Source of the DNA: Trichuris trichiura
Lineage: Eukaryota > Nematoda > Enoplea > Trichinellida > Trichuridae
NCBI GenBank assembly: GCA_037903355.1
Contig: JBAJFE010000050.1
Location: 682,001-746,000, forward strand
Length of the DNA: 64,000 nucleotides
Direction: 5' to 3'
Shown: piece by piece, positions 1 through 12,800 of the stretch
How the letters are laid out: each line of letters opens with the position of its first letter
How positions within the stretch are numbered: position 1 is the first letter of the stretch
The notes under the pieces: model-generated
Seen by the model: the letters and a program-made list of their open reading frames with translations, nothing else
Database searches by the model: none
Told to the model about the DNA's origin: nothing
Made by a program: the position numbers and the translations under genes

Positions 1-755
1 ATACGATAATCCTTTAATGTGCGACTTGTGCTCAACGTTTCCTTGGCGTCTGTCCGACGACCAACGCAATAGGCAGCGCTCTCTTTCGAATTCCGAAGAA
101 TAGGAATGCTGTTGATTTCCGTCACTGAAAAAAGTTGGCAACTCATTTGTTGACAACTAACTCTGTTGTACTATCATTGCTGGCATTGCCAAGTCGTCGC
201 AACTCAATGTTCTCTATTCCAGTCATTTTTAGTCTCTTAGTTGCGTGTCAATAATTCATTTGCCATTCGCTCGTCGTTCAGCGTTGACAGAGCATCTTGC
301 TTTAACGCGACGTTTTGTTGTTTGACTTTTTAAGCTTTGAATTTTTTTTCTGTTTAATAAAAAGCCAATGCTCGGTCGCTTTGCTCAAATTTTAAAAATA
401 AATTTGCATATTTGGTTGTCTGTCGTAAGTTGGAATGCTCTTAATTAACATACCGTTGACCATTTCACTACACATAACTTGAGTACATTTAAAGCAATGT
501 AAGACGAGGGAACCATGTTCCACCCAACCAACACAAAAGATCATTATTACATGTAGTCTATGCGTGATGTGTGCGCTGAAATTTGAATTGTCTTTCAAAA
601 TTTATCTGCTTTAGTATTTTTCTCCTCTGGAGAGATTATACAAGTTCGTGTAAGGATTTTCCCTATTGCACCATTTTTAAAAAGTTGTATATCACTACAA
701 ATCATTCTATTGCAGTTCGACGTAAATAAGTCGCTAATTGCAGCTTCATTTGCTA

Positions 756-855
756 GTCAAAGTTAAGCTACCTGAAAATCGCTTACAGTACAATTGGAAT
801 CAATTTCAAAGTAAAACTACCTGAAAATCGCCTACAGTAATATTTTAATCAATTT
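756..855. repeat. two-copy tandem duplication, ~49 bp unit
   Basis: Two adjacent imperfect copies share CTACCTGAAAATCGC, then TTACAGTA or CTACAGTA, then AATCAATTTC. The spacing is about 49 nt with scattered substitutions. It looks like a local duplication and no function is evident. Confidence 0.6.
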
Positions 856-1040
856 CTGAGTTTCGTCGTCTTTTTCAAGCCGAGCGTCGAGTAGTTTTAA
901 CGCATTTGTAGCGATCGGTGAAATAATTGGCCGACTGCTTAAATTAGCAAACGCTGAATGGTATTTGAACTTTTAGGCGAAACGATAAATGCGGCGCAGC
1001 ATTACGGTACTAATTAGGAAATGACGCTACGTTTGGACGA

Positions 1041-1046
1041 TTTATT
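1041..1046 (-). terminator. polyadenylation signal of ABCF2
   Basis: AATAAA on the minus strand begins 3 nt after the ABCF2 stop codon (TAG, then CAT, then AATAAA). This would give a very short 3' UTR. The hexamer is exact, but its use is inferred. Confidence 0.5.
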
Positions 1047-1049
1047 ATG

Positions 1050-4000
1050 CTATGCCTGCTGGCGACACTTTTCAATTTGCTCCCTGAGATTTTCTTTGTA
1101 AGAGAAAATGTCGCCCGGCCATTTGGCTATCGTGTTTCTGTCGCAAAGCCAAATTTCCTTCGCTACTTGACTGACAAGGCGAAAATCGTGCGACACAAGC
1201 AACATTCCTCCTTCGAAATCGTTAATCGCCTCGGCCAATGCGTCTATGCTTTCCATGTCAAGATGATTAGTCGGTTCGTCTAATAATAATATATGCGGCC
1301 GCTGCCAAGCCAACCATGCAAAGGATACGCGGCAGCGTTGCCCATCCGACAGTTGCTTCATGGGGCAAATCTAAAGAGAAATGTTCAAGGGAAACTATTT
1401 TTAAAAAACAGTAAACATCTTCAAAGTCAACCTGCTGTCGTCCAGTGATACCGTAACGACCAATAATCTTCCGCATGTCCTCCTTCTCCTTTACTTCGGG
1501 ATACGATTTCAGCATATATTCCAACGCCGATATATTCAAATCAAGAAGTTCATGCAGATGCTAAAATAGATTAGGTATTAGGTATTGATCCAACGTATTT
1601 CTTGAGGCAAGCAAGCTGTAGAACCTGCGAATCAAATGAACTTTCAACAACACGCTACAGTAACCTGCTATTCTAAAAAACTTGACAGAAAAGCACAAAT
1701 TCAACCTAGAAATCGCTTCAACATATTTGCAGTCACCATTAAAATCGGGGGACCTTTGGTCGCTTTGTAACTAAGTGTAACTCACTTGGTGATACCGCCC
1801 TATTTTGACGTGGGAATGACGCCGGATGAGCCCATCGGTTGGAAGGAGTTCACCGCTGATTAATTTCAAAAAAGTTGTCTTTCCAGCACCGTTCGGCCCA
1901 ACCAAAGCGACTCGAGTAGTAAGGTCAATACCACACTCGTAGTCTTTGTATATCCAAGGCTAAAAATATGGCGCCAATATGTAAAGTATGATGCTACGGG
2001 TCAACCGTATAGCTAACACTGTTTGGTCCGTATCGAAAGGAGATATGTTGTACCATTATGACTGGCGGCGGGATATAGCCGGGATCAAAAAAGTAGAACT
2101 GTTTAACCTTATCCTGGACCACTTTTTCGGTCAGTCCAGACGCAACCATCTTTCCAAGTACTTTTTCCTTGCTTTGAGCTTGTCTCGCAAGCTTGGCGCT
2201 CCCGTGGCCAAAGCGAGCTATGTAGTCCTACAGTTGCGCTTAGAAATGATGGCTGTAGTTAGAATGTTCACCGTTGTACTTTCATATGGGCAACTTGGGC
2301 TTGTTCCCAGTTATACCGCTTCATTTGGTTTTCCAGCTGCTCAAGTCTTGTCTTGACGAACTGGTCGTAGTTTCCCTAAGAAAAGCAGCGTCCGAAAACC
2401 ATTGATAGTTAGTTATACGGATTTTCGAATAGGCAAAAAAGGTATCAGCTTTTCAATCGCTTCCGAACGAACACAGCGAAACGCTTTAGCCGCTACGGAA
2501 CACTCTAATCCTCGGCTGCATCGTCATCATATGACTACGGCAACGATCTGTTAAAATTGCCCGATCATCAGAGTCATCGCATTCTTGAGCATTGTGTTCC
2601 CAGTTTTGGCAAAATACGCTCTGCTATTCATCGGCCCGCAGTCATCATTCGATTTTTCAATTGAAAAGAGAAAAACAAAAAACCAAAACAAAACTTACGC
2701 TATAGTATGCTAATTTTTGTTTTCTCAGATGAATAATGTTAGTGCATACGCCATTTAAAAAATCTTGCGAATGCGACACAATAACCAAAATTCTTTTGTA
2801 CCTAAAAAAACAACATGCGCGGTTAGGGATAAGAGATGGTAAATAAAGTTTACTTTTTCAATTCCTCTTCCAGCCATACGCACGCGTGCAAGTCCAAATG
2901 ATTAGTAGGTTCGTCCAGCAACAGTAAGCAAGGACGAAGGAATAAGGCGCGAGCCAAAGAAATGCGCATTCGCCAGCCGCCTGCAACCGGCTACAAAATT
3001 AAAATAAAAATCTCAGCTTTTCGTCAGTTGGTACCGGAAAAGTCTTTGCACGGCCTATGCATCATTTCGTTTGTAAAACCCAAACCGAATAGGATCTCTG
3101 CGGCTCTTGCTTCAGCCGTATCTGCAGAGATGTCCTCCAGACGATCATAGATATCCATAAGCTTGTCGCTAGATTCTGTATCGTCAATGGCTAACGAATA
3201 GAATTTTTTAGAGGATGATTTTTTATGTTACCTGCGTCGTCGGCATGGGCTAACTCTTCAGCTTCCCTCTCTAAACGTAGCCTTTCCTGGTCCACGTCCA
3301 TAACAGCATTAATGGCGCTTTTTTCAATAGCAGGCATTTCTCGAGAGAGCAGATAGATATCAAAGTGCTCGGGAATGGGAAGTTCATGATTGGCTATAGT
3401 ATGAAGCAACGTAGATTTGCCTTAAATAGCAATCGGTTAATAATTCACACAGCACGAACATGACCATTTGAAAAGGAAGACAACAAACCACATATTCACA
3501 GCAGCAATCTGGAAGCGCTTATAATGTTTATTCAATCTTATTACTTTACGGAAACCTTTGTAATTCTAATAAATTAACTTTAACAGGACAACATATACTG
3601 GAATCGCGAATGGAAAAACGCGGAAAATACATTTCAAAATTTAAGATAATGCGAAAACAAGCTTACCACATCCGTTGAGGCCGATCAGACCGTAGCGTCG
3701 TCCCCAGTTCAATTCGAGACGAGCGTCGGACAACAACTCCGATCCATAAAAGGTCAACGTTAAGCCCTCGATCTTTATGTCACGCGACTTCGGATGCGAG
3801 GTCAAAACACCCGTTGTGGAACGAGCGTTGGCATTCTGAATCTCAACCGCTTCGAAAGCATCAATTAAATTCTTCGTCGGGTCTGCTCCTGTAACATAAG
3901 CGACATGTATCAGGGTTTGCTAAAGGAAAAAAGCTTGAGGCAAACTGTTGTTTTCGCTCGCTACGTTCGCGACGTTAGCACGGTTCCCCTCTTTAGCGGT

Positions 4001-4075
4001 TCCTGCCGGTCTGTCCCGCTGCTTGGCAAGTTCTTTCTTTTTCGCATCTCGTCGTTTTCGGGCATCAGAAGGCAT
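1050..4075 (-). CDS. ABCF2: ATP-binding cassette subfamily F member 2 (ABC-F ATPase)
   Basis: This is a soluble twin-ATPase ABC-F protein without membrane segments; the family acts on ribosomes and translation. Eleven coding exons on the minus strand are 4075-3946, 3888-3667, 3420-3232, 3190-3035, 2980-2854, 2801-2699, 2375-2280, 2227-2018, 1959-1786, 1560-1432 and 1370-1050. Together they give 1857 nt, or 618 aa, close to human ABCF2 (about 620). Residues 112-120 form the first Walker A, split by an intron after LNGCG. FSGGW (about 230) and [12 protein letters not shown] (about 253) complete site 1. Site 2 has GPNGAGKT (about 432), LSDGQ (about 519) and [12 protein letters not shown] (about 541). 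The start [15 protein letters not shown] matches the basic ABCF2 N-terminus. Most introns are 41-61 nt. Both ATP sites look intact. ABCF1 and ABCF3 fit less well because the C-terminus (KWPGDI, then YKE) is of ABCF2 type. Confidence 0.96.
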
Positions 4076-4090
4076 TTCGCTAGGAATCGA

Positions 4091-4136
4091 CTGCAAAAAA
4101 TTTTAATCTACGACTAAACCGTTGAATTGGACTTAC
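4091..4136 (-). other. probable 5' leader intron of ABCF2
   Basis: A GTAAGT donor (minus strand, 4136-4131) and a TTTTTTGCAG acceptor ending at 4091 bracket 46 nt just upstream of the ABCF2 ATG. The sequence supports a short leader intron. The same acceptor could instead be a trans-splicing site if this is a spliced-leader organism. Confidence 0.5.
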
Positions 4137-6107
4137 AAATACAATGTCATGCGATCAAAACAGACCTTCGGAAATTACTGCCACCATGCGAAACCTACGT
4201 AAGTGTTGATAAAGTAAGCTCAAGTTCGACTAATACAGGAGCGTAAATGATTCGCAGGTATTAAGGAAAAGGAAGCGCGTTTTTCATCCAGTTAGACCTC
4301 CGTTCTGACATGAAGTACACAGTGTAAGTTTGAACACTTTTAAGTGCAAGCAGTTTAAACTTCCCCTTAAAAAAGAGATAGCAAGTAATGTACAGGAAAT
4401 AACTAAATGCGCAGATAGTAAAAATAAGATGAACGCCCTTTGAACTAGCATGAACTGCGCTCTACCGTAAAACAACTCATTTAATCGTCTGCGTCTTTAG
4501 GAAAAAACGATACCTTAAAGCCCATATTAGAGCTTGGGATAATGAGCACGTCCAAGAAATACTGACCAAAAGAAATCATGATCTGTACATATGCGAAACT
4601 TATTTTTCAGAAACGCAAATCATCATGCAATGGCTATTTACAAGCTTAGGGAAAGTTAAGGATTTCGTCGGTTTTGAACTCCAGCGACATACTGTAACTT
4701 TGCTGCCATCCTGTTCTGCCTTTCCCTGGGGCTAAGCCTAACATAAAGCTTATATTCTGGCTTAGGCTTAGGTAAGGGCAAGGCAGTGTCTCTGGCGATT
4801 TCATCAGTAAAGATAAAACACGATGGCCGCATGCTTAACAGAAAGGAACCTGCATTCGTCGGGGGCTCCAAATTTTAATTTTTTTTATAATGATTTTCAG
4901 GATGCCTGTTGGCTACACTAAGTAGTTGTCATAAAATGTTAAATCTGCTATGTAAAAGCTTCAAATCAGTTCAGTAGGCTGAACTGAACTGAACTTTCCG
5001 AAGTGCGTATTAGCTTGTTGCTAGAATGGATCACACAGGCGTGCAGCCGTATCTTCCCATTCCAGTCAGCTGTAACTTATCATGTGAATGAATAATGAAT
5101 TATTCAACTTAGTTTTAACGTTTTACTTTCGCAAAGTGCCTTTCGTAAGTTTCTGAAACCGAAGTTTTCAATTAAATGTATGTAAATTTTCATGGCATAG
5201 AAAAACTGCACTTTCGTAACCCGTTGTGGAGATACCGTCTGGCAGATGACATACGTTGCTTTACATTCGAAAGTGAAGGCGTAGGAAGCTTAAAATCACC
5301 CACAACCCACTAGTCGTACTGTACTTTTTAAAAACACCTTAAAATGCAGGTTCTAATTCGATTCCCTTCCCGTGGATTCGCAAAGATTAGCTCTAAATGT
5401 ATTACCAACTTTGTTAGAAAAATCTGTACACGCTTCTTGTGTCAATACACAGATTAACAGTAAGGGTTACAGGCAAACTGCAATTACACAACAATTCCTT
5501 GCAGGCAGCTGTGCTCTGCCATCGAATTGCATTGCATACATGCATCATGTTCTTCATTAGATAAATTGCGTATATTTTGCGCTACATCTCATACACGCAT
5601 AATATGTATGTTCTATGTTTATCGTTGCTTATGTTTGCCAAAATCGTAATGCCATTCACCAGTTTGATAATACGTCTTAGCGTTAATTTTTGCGTAGATT
5701 CAGTAAGCGTCGTCTGTTGGAAGCCACGTTAAATTGACTCCGTAAGAACCTGCGTTCTTCTCTATTTTTTCAAACTTACAGTACGATTTTCGGTCCGTTG
5801 ACAGGAAAGATCGGCTTCGTTAATTCAATGCTTTTTTGATGAATGCCTTAAATTTTGATTTTGCTATAACGTTAACTAAATAAGTACTGTACGTTGAGAG
5901 GTTAATTGTTCAAAAATGTGCAAGGCAGGCAACAGGTTTGAAGGCATGTTACAGCAAGGAGAAGTAGACTGTATGCGCACGGCGACTACATGCTGATAAG
6001 AGAACTCTTCGTACAGTAATTTTGACCTGATTACATTTTATTTACAGTTGGACGTTGGTAGTGGTTGGTTTGATGACTTTGTCTCGTCTGGGCTTTACCT
6101 TGAACTG
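4137..6107. other. intergenic between ABCF2 and LRPAP1
   Basis: This is the shared upstream region of the divergent genes ABCF2 (minus) and LRPAP1 (plus). No gene was recognised. It holds a dispersed-repeat copy near 4700-4840 and a TTTACAG acceptor ending at 6047. That acceptor would define a 60-nt leader exon before the LRPAP1 ATG, or a trans-splice site. Confidence 0.55.
4700..4840. repeat. dispersed repeat copy, MITE-like
   Basis: The left end reads CTGCCATCCTGTTCTGCC and the right end AAACACGATGGCCGC, which are approximate inverted complements. The middle is rich in CTTAGGCTTAGG-type runs. The right part (AAAACACGATGGCC, GCATGCTTAACAGAAAG) recurs at 15380-15425 as AAAACAGGATGGCC, then a CATGC and TTAACAGAAAG run. 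Shorter matches occur near 21245 and 55390. This suggests a short non-autonomous DNA element, but element ends and target duplications are not clear. Confidence 0.4.
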
Positions 6108-7273
6108 ATGGATCGCAGAATTTTTATAACCCTCCAGCTTGTTGCAGTTTGCTTTTGCAAACACAAGTATACCAGTGCGGCTTACAGCACGCCAGAGCCT
6201 GATATAAATTTGTTTCGTTCCAAACAGCTTAACTTACTTTTCGCGAAGCTCCAGCGAAGCTTAACGCCCGAACAGATGCAGCAAGTCATCCCGCGTTTTA
6301 ATGTTTTCGACAAGGAATACATGAACCTGAAGCACGAGCAGCAGATAGCCAGCGACGTGGTGGCAGTGAAAAGAAAGGAACTGGATCAAAATTTGGCAAA
6401 GCTACTAGAAGAGATGGGTGCTCCGGAACTTGCCATTCCGCTTTTCGATGTCGGTAAAAAGTTTAACCTAAAGAATGAACCCGCAACGGCATCACCGACT
6501 GGAATAGCCAGCGAAAGACTTAGCGACAAAAAGTTGACCAAACTATGGCAGCGTGCTGAACTAGCTGGATTTCCCGCGGATCAATTGCAGCTACTTAGAC
6601 AAGAGTTCGAAGCTCAGGACAAACATGTCCAAGATTATCAAGGTAACTTTTGTTTATGAACTTTCACCCGTCTACGTCTTGTTTTCGTTCGGTCGCGTTC
6701 TGTTGTCCAGTCGCGTTTACTTTAGATTAGCAATTAAGTAAATGCCGTTATTTGGTACTTTATATTTACACGTAGGTCTTCTGACTTGTATTTGCAGCAT
6801 TAGCAGCGGAGCTTGCTCATACGCACGAGAACGAAGTGACGACGTCAGAACATTCAAATCAAACGCAAGGCGATAAGGAGAAGTTGAAGTTGATGAAAGA
6901 GAAGTTGTCAGCGTTGCAAGCTGGCTACCAAAAGCTGCTTCAAAAGGTGCAAACTCAGGAAAAGGGTACCGCTCGTGGGCAGTTCAAGCACGCAAGAGTT
7001 GCCGATCTTTGGACGCAGCTACAGGCGTCCGGTTTGCCCGAGTATAGACTTACGGAGATGAGCGAGGAACTGCGCCGATTGGACCGCAAAGTTGAAAAGC
7101 TGAACTTCCTCAAAAATGAGCTTATGGATTCGGAAATTCAGCTCGGAAAAATGGGCAAGAGTAACTTACAAACGCCGGAGCACCGTAATCTGATTCGCAA
7201 GTTGGACGAATTTCAAAGAAAGGTGCTAAAGCTTGAACAATATATACAATCGCAGATTCATTCTGAACTGTGA
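6108..7273 (+). CDS. LRPAP1: alpha-2-macroglobulin receptor-associated protein (RAP), ER chaperone for LRP receptors
   Basis: RAP binds newly made LDL-receptor-family proteins in the ER and stops them capturing ligand early. Two exons, 6108-6642 and 6798-7273, give 336 aa (human 357). The first ATG after the acceptor at 6047 opens a signal peptide with hydrophobic core IFITLQLVAVCFC (residues 5-17). Repeated helical-bundle signatures follow: FRSKQLNLLFAKLQR, LTKLWQRAELAGFPADQL and ARVADLWTQLQASGLPEYRL. These match the LNxLWxxA-type openings of RAP domains 1, 2 and 3. The last residues are HSEL, a KDEL-like ER retrieval signal corresponding to HNEL in vertebrate RAP. The body is basic and charged, as expected. 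No intron is needed besides the 155-nt one. Identity is secure from domain order plus the retrieval tail. Confidence 0.93.
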
Positions 7274-8057
7274 TTTGCCAGCAACTTTTCAGCCAATTTC
7301 GTAAAGTGCCTTTGCGAACAAATTTTTTTTGCTTTTTTTCTGTCTTCCGCAGTGAAATTCTTAGCTGGTGATGTACATAAGTAAAATCAGCTCTTTTTGC
7401 CTATGCTTGGTCTGTGTGCGTATTTTCACTAGGCTGTTTGATAGCACTAACTAAGCGCTTGCGTGCTTTCCATAATCAATTAAACATCCGACAAAAGGTT
7501 GCGCCACGCTTACTGTAATGAAGTCAGGTACAATGCTACCATAAGAATTTAAATTTTTTTGCGATTTTGCCTTGTGGTTTTTTAGTTTCAACCAAACTAT
7601 GCTTAGGGAGTTTGCTGCATTCCGAAATTTGACCCTATTGCATAGGCATTCAAAGTTTCAAACTAAAATTTTGCCGCTGTTAGCAAACTGTTAACTTCGC
7701 AAGACAAAACAAATGCTTATCAAGTTTTGAAGGCTGATACAAATTAAGTGGGTGGGGCTTCTTTCCCGCGCGCGTTAGCCGCTACGGCACTATGCGAGTG
7801 AATCTGTCGTTGGTTGACACTGAGAGTTAACTTAGCGCCGAATGGACAACGAAAGCTACTTTCGGTTTGGCAACTTGTTCCGCGCAGTTTTGTTGCAAAC
7901 GCGCGCAAACTCAAAGCTATGAAAGGACGCATTGAACATGTAGGCGTACGATAACATTAAAACCTGCGGGCTTTTAAATTACCGTATACTTTTCTTGCGT
8001 TGCGTTGTCTCGGTTTCCTTTGAGAACTTTTACGGCCGATTTTTCGAATCCATCGTC
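7274..8057. other. intergenic between LRPAP1 and RPS21
   Basis: This is the 3' flank of LRPAP1 and the promoter side of RPS21, with no gene seen. No canonical AATAAA lies close to the LRPAP1 stop. A pyrimidine-rich run near 7990-8040, just before the RPS21 ATG, would fit a ribosomal-protein leader, but no start site can be assigned. Confidence 0.5.
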
Positions 8058-8642
8058 ATGCAGAACGTCCAGGAAGAATACACAGATATGTACATACCGC
8101 GCAAATGGTAAGAACGAATTTAATTTGATCTCCAGTCTGTGATATCTTTGTTGCTCGCCACGGGTGCTTTTTCTTTTATTTTTCTTTTCTTGTTTTCTTC
8201 GGGAATTTTTTGAAAATAGCATGCCAAATGTCTTAATAAAAATATCTTTAATAAGCGCGAGCTTTTAGGAGTTAGTATCCTGTACGTTCTAAATCTGGTA
8301 ATCCCGTTTCAGCTCGTCTAGCAACCGCATCGTGTCTGCTAAGGATCACGCCTCCGTGCAAATAGAATTTGTGAAGGTAAGATGTCCCTTTCTAAAGCTC
8401 GGAAAACGTCTTTTATTTATTTATTCTTTCTTTTCATTAAAAAGGTCGACCCAGATTCGGGCCATATGATCGATGGTACGGAGCGAATGACCATATGCGG
8501 TCAAATTCGGCGAATGGGCGAATCGGACGACAGCGTTAAACGTTTGGCAATCCAACGTGGTCTTTTGCCAGCGTACGCGAGAATTTAACTTCGCCCGAAC
8601 GATCTTGCTCCTAATTTGCTTCTTTTCAGGAATTTCGATTGA
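8058..8642 (+). CDS. RPS21: 40S ribosomal protein S21 (eS21)
   Basis: eS21 is a small eukaryote-specific protein of the 40S ribosomal subunit. Four exons, 8058-8107, 8313-8376, 8445-8572 and 8630-8642, give 84 aa (human 83). Diagnostic stretches are MQNVQEEYTDMYIPRK at the N-terminus, SSSNRIVSAKDHASVQIEF in exon 2, and TICGQIRRMGESDDSVKRLA in exon 3. The last exon is only 13 nt and supplies NFD and the stop, matching the aromatic C-terminus of the family. All four exons join in frame with GT-AG introns, and exon 1 ends inside the Cys codon (TG|C). The gene is compact, as usual for a highly expressed ribosomal-protein gene. There is no sign of pseudogenisation. Confidence 0.96.
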
Positions 8643-9869
8643 GCAGCGGTTTGACCGGAGTACGCTGAAAGAGTAAATAATGGTGACGAAGGCTTGAACA
8701 TTTTATGCAGCGTTACGTTGACAGAAAAGTGCAGCAAGGCTATCTGAGATAAATTATTTCTGCCACGTCATTAACTTCGGCAACTAGACACTGTAACCGG
8801 CTGATTTTTGTAGGGTAGTTCCAACCTTGTTTATAGTTTAAAGATCAAAAAGCTCAGCACGCGCAACAGAACGTAATAATGACGCTCATTTCTGGTACTC
8901 TTTCGGACTGAATACCGTAATGTACCTGCACATCATTAGTAAGGAACTTTGTGGATCATCAAACGAAACTGCCGCGAATGGCAGCTACGCGAAGCTTTGA
9001 ATATTTAAATCCAATGCTGAGCACTAATCTTAGCTTCCAAATAGTGTCTGCATCGTCAAGTTTAGGAGGGATAAAAAAATTTGTCTCCGTAAGGTTTCCG
9101 ATGTTGTGCCATAATTAACATCCTAATTTTGTTTGTTGTCTTCTGCCGAGCAAGCAGTTTGCAGGGCAACCGACAGCTCAAAAGCGATTAATATTGTTTT
9201 CATCTAACCTGCGAATCACTTAGTTGTTTTTCTCATTTAATCTATTTGAATGGAGCGTTTGGACACTTGTTGGTTAGCCAGTTAACTTGGTGTATTAAAA
9301 TTTTATAAACGCGTTGATTAGATTATTTCGTTTGGCTAAAGTATTTATGGTTTGTCAGGCAGAGGTAGTCAATACAGAAACGGCCTACTGAAAGTGACAG
9401 TTTTGTCGAATGACAGCCGATGTCAACGGAGACTGACTGTACTTTCGTTTCGATAGGCGCTTGCCGACTTTTGTTTATGAATCGTCGCGCGGATCAAACA
9501 AGCCTTGGTCCGGTCAGCGTCCGGTGACCGGTTGTTTCCCGGAGCGCAAATATTTCTACTTTTTCCTTCGCTTCGCGCATCGATTTCATTCTCACTAGAG
9601 CTGTTCTGGTCTCCGTGTCGACGACGACGACGAAGGCGGCAATCGTTATTTGCAGCTTTACGGCCGACGTGGCTTTGTGAAATCGACATCTCCCTTTTCT
9701 CGTCCGTTTCTTCTGGTGGCAGCTTTGCATTGATCGATAAAAAGTAGCGCTATTCAGCCGAGTTGTCGTTGCTTCGCAGCGGCGGTCCATCCGCAGAAGA
9801 AAGCTGTTCTCGTTTGATCCAAGTCGAGCTAGCAATCCGCACTCTTGTTGAACAAAGGCAAAATACATT
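8643..9869. other. intergenic between RPS21 and PIP4K2
   Basis: No gene was recognised. Base composition rises in GC over 9450-9860, just upstream of the PIP4K2 ATG. This is probably the promoter and leader of that gene. Open frames there on both strands are low-complexity (Arg/Ser-rich) and not protein-like. Confidence 0.5.
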
Positions 9870-12800
9870 ATGAAGTCGAAAAAGAAGTTAAAGCACAAGG
9901 TTAGCCGGCCGTTCATACCAAAGTGGAAGGTCTTTCGCTCCAGCGATCCTTTGCTCAGCGTTTTCATGTGGGGCATCAATCATACGGTAGAAATTTCGGC
10001 TCGCTTTTTTTTCCTACAGGGTTCGCCGACGTATGACGCATTGCCCAATTCAGGTATCCGAGTTGAATCACCAATTGCCTGTTCGTCTGCTCATGCCGGA
10101 CGATTTCAAGGCATTTTCCAAGATAAAAATCGACAACCATTTGTTTAACAAGTTCGCCTTGACAACTTACTTTTCAATGTCACGTTTTTGTTTATTTTTT
10201 TTTCCAGAGAAAGCATGCCGAGTCATTTCAAGGTGAAGGAGTACTGTCCAAATGTATTTAGAAGCCTTAGAGAAAAATTCGGCGTTGAAGAAGGCGACTA
10301 CTTAGTACGTATACGATCCGATCATTTCCCTCTTATCCTTTTCCGTATTCATATTTAAAATCTACGCTTGTTGTAGTTCACGTAACTTGCAAATCATAAA
10401 AAGTTGTCTTCTTATTATCCAACATTCCAACGCGTTAATTTTTTACAATGCCAAGTCGTGTAGTCATTATAAGTTTTTCAAGCCAAGTTTAGTATTTCGG
10501 CCAGTTTGCGTTTTTCCCCTATTTTTGGCCGGTCTATTTGTGTGTTAACGAACTGGTTCAACACTCGGTTGAAATGAGTTTTTTCATTAAGCTGTTGTTA
10601 CGGTCATAGACGTAAACGATTTATCATCAGCGTTTGAACTTCGCTGCGATTGCGCCGATCTTCTATATTTGTCGAACTGATTAATGCTTCAACTTGCCGA
10701 CGCTTCCATAAATCGTTTCGGTCAATATTCATAAACGTTTTGCCTTAGTTGGAAAGTGACTTTTGTTTTCCCTCGGAGACTGTCGCGAACAGCCTGTACG
10801 CTTTGTCACGCTTTGGCAATAATTTTTGCCAGTGAGTCTAATCGATATGTTCAGATTTTTGAAAATTATCTCTTCTGTCCGTTTGCGGTCTCAGCACAGC
10901 CACTCCGCAAGGCAAAATCGATTGGCGAAAAGTTACTGCCCTTAAATAAGTATAAAGGTAGTGGATGACTCAGAATTTACCGTAATGGCCATTACATAAA
11001 GGTTTCGTTGTTTTTGAGCGCATTCGTAAGTAGCAAAGTAGTTGGTGATGCGAAGAATATTCAATTTATGAAAGGAGCGTTTTTCGCCGTTATGCAAATT
11101 TTATCCCTTTCGAATAGTTCGAAAAGAATAAAATTTGCATTAACAAACGTCGACGTAATTGTTTTTTGTCGATATGCAAATTTTATCCCTTTGGAATAGT
11201 TCGAAAGGAATAAAATTTGCATTAACAAACGTCAACATAATTGTTTTCTGTCGATATGCAAATTTTATCCCTTTTGAGTAGTTCGAAAAAAATAAAATTT
11301 GCATTAACAAACGTCGGCATAATTGTTTTTTGTCGATATGCAAATTTTATCCCTTTCGAATAGTTCGAAAGGAATAAAATTTGCATTAACAAACGTCAAC
11401 ATAATTGTTTTCTGTCGATATGCAAATTTTATCCTTTTGAGTAGTTCGAAAAGAATAAAATTTGCATTAACAAACGTCGGCATAATTGTTTTTTGTCGAT
11501 ATGCAAATTTTATCCCTTTCGAATAGTTCGAAAGGAATAAAATTTGCATTAACAAACGTCAACATAATTGTTTTCTGTCGATATGCAAATTTTATTCTTT
11601 CGAATAGTTCGAAAAGAATAAAATTTGCATTAACAAACGTCAACGTAATTGTTTTTTGTCGATATGCAAATTTTATCCTTTCGAATAGTTCGGAAAGAAA
11701 ATTTGCATTGACAAACGTCACATAATTGTTTTTGCGATATGCAAATTTTATCCTTTCGAATAGTTCGAAAAGAATAAAATTTGCATTAACAAACGTCACG
11801 TAATTGTTTTTTGCGATATGCAAATTTTATCCCTTTCGAATAGTTGAAAAAATAAAATTTGCATTAACAGACGTCAACGTAAATGTTTTTTGCCGATATG
11901 CAAATTTGGTCCTTTTTGAGCAGTTCGAAAGAAATAAAATTTGCATATCAGCAATTATGTTCACGTTTGCTCTCTGATAACTTGGCTACTCAAGTTGCCC
12001 AGTCTTAGCTGTACAAAGAAGCCGTTTAATTGCAATAGCCAAACACGCTTCGATGTAATTTCGTTCGAACTCTTTTCGACGGCTGAGCTAAATAACGTTG
12101 CCGTTTTGCCACTTTGTACCTTTCAGTTTGCTTCGCCTTGAAATGTTCGCCAGCTAATTTTGCATCGCTAACGTTATGCTTGGCGTTTGACGCTATTGGA
12201 TAGGCGACTTTGAAATTTCTTAACAGCCGTCGCCGCTGTTCGTCAAGCGACATAGTAAACACAGCTTAAGGGCCTTCTGGCTTCTCACTGTTACAGTAAT
12301 CCACTTTAAAAGTGTTCAGGTAGTATTTAAATTCTTGCTAGCCGTTCGTTTTGTAAAAGGTTAAAAAAGCAATGTTTTAATTTAATAGCATAGATAGGCT
12401 TTGAAAGCGAGCATACCGTATGCAAATTTGTCCGCAGGATTTGCTATATTATAGAAGATGCAGTTAGTTGTTGGAATCAGTAAAAGTCGAGCTTATATGG
12501 AAGTGAAAAGCCGGCAAAGTGTTTGATGTTGTAGTCTCTATCTATGGATAAAATTTGCGGTCTACAAAACTAGGGAAAACCGTCTTGTAGGTACTAATAA
12601 ATTGCTTATATCATTATTGCGCGTACGTATTTTCTTGTCAGCTCCTGCTGCATTCTGCTGTAATGTGCGACAAATTTGATTTATCGCCTCTAGAGATTAT
12701 TTGTTCCTCTATTGAACACGTTACGCACTCTTGAAAACCTGAATGGGCTCTAAATAAGCTCTTGTAACTGTGCGCAGATTTTGAATTCAGCTAATTCGCA

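Larger units (their letters stand above)
1..1049. other. intergenic, 3' flank of ABCF2
   Basis: No coding region was recognised. The stretch is AT-rich and has no long open frame with codon patterns of a conserved protein. It holds a two-copy tandem duplication at 756-855 and, at its right edge, the polyadenylation signal of the minus-strand ABCF2 gene. Confidence 0.6.

Noticed and set aside
11008..11823. Overlapping frames on both strands across the first tandem array
   Set aside because: The peptides repeat with the satellite unit and mirror each other on both strands. They are repeat artefacts, not proteins.
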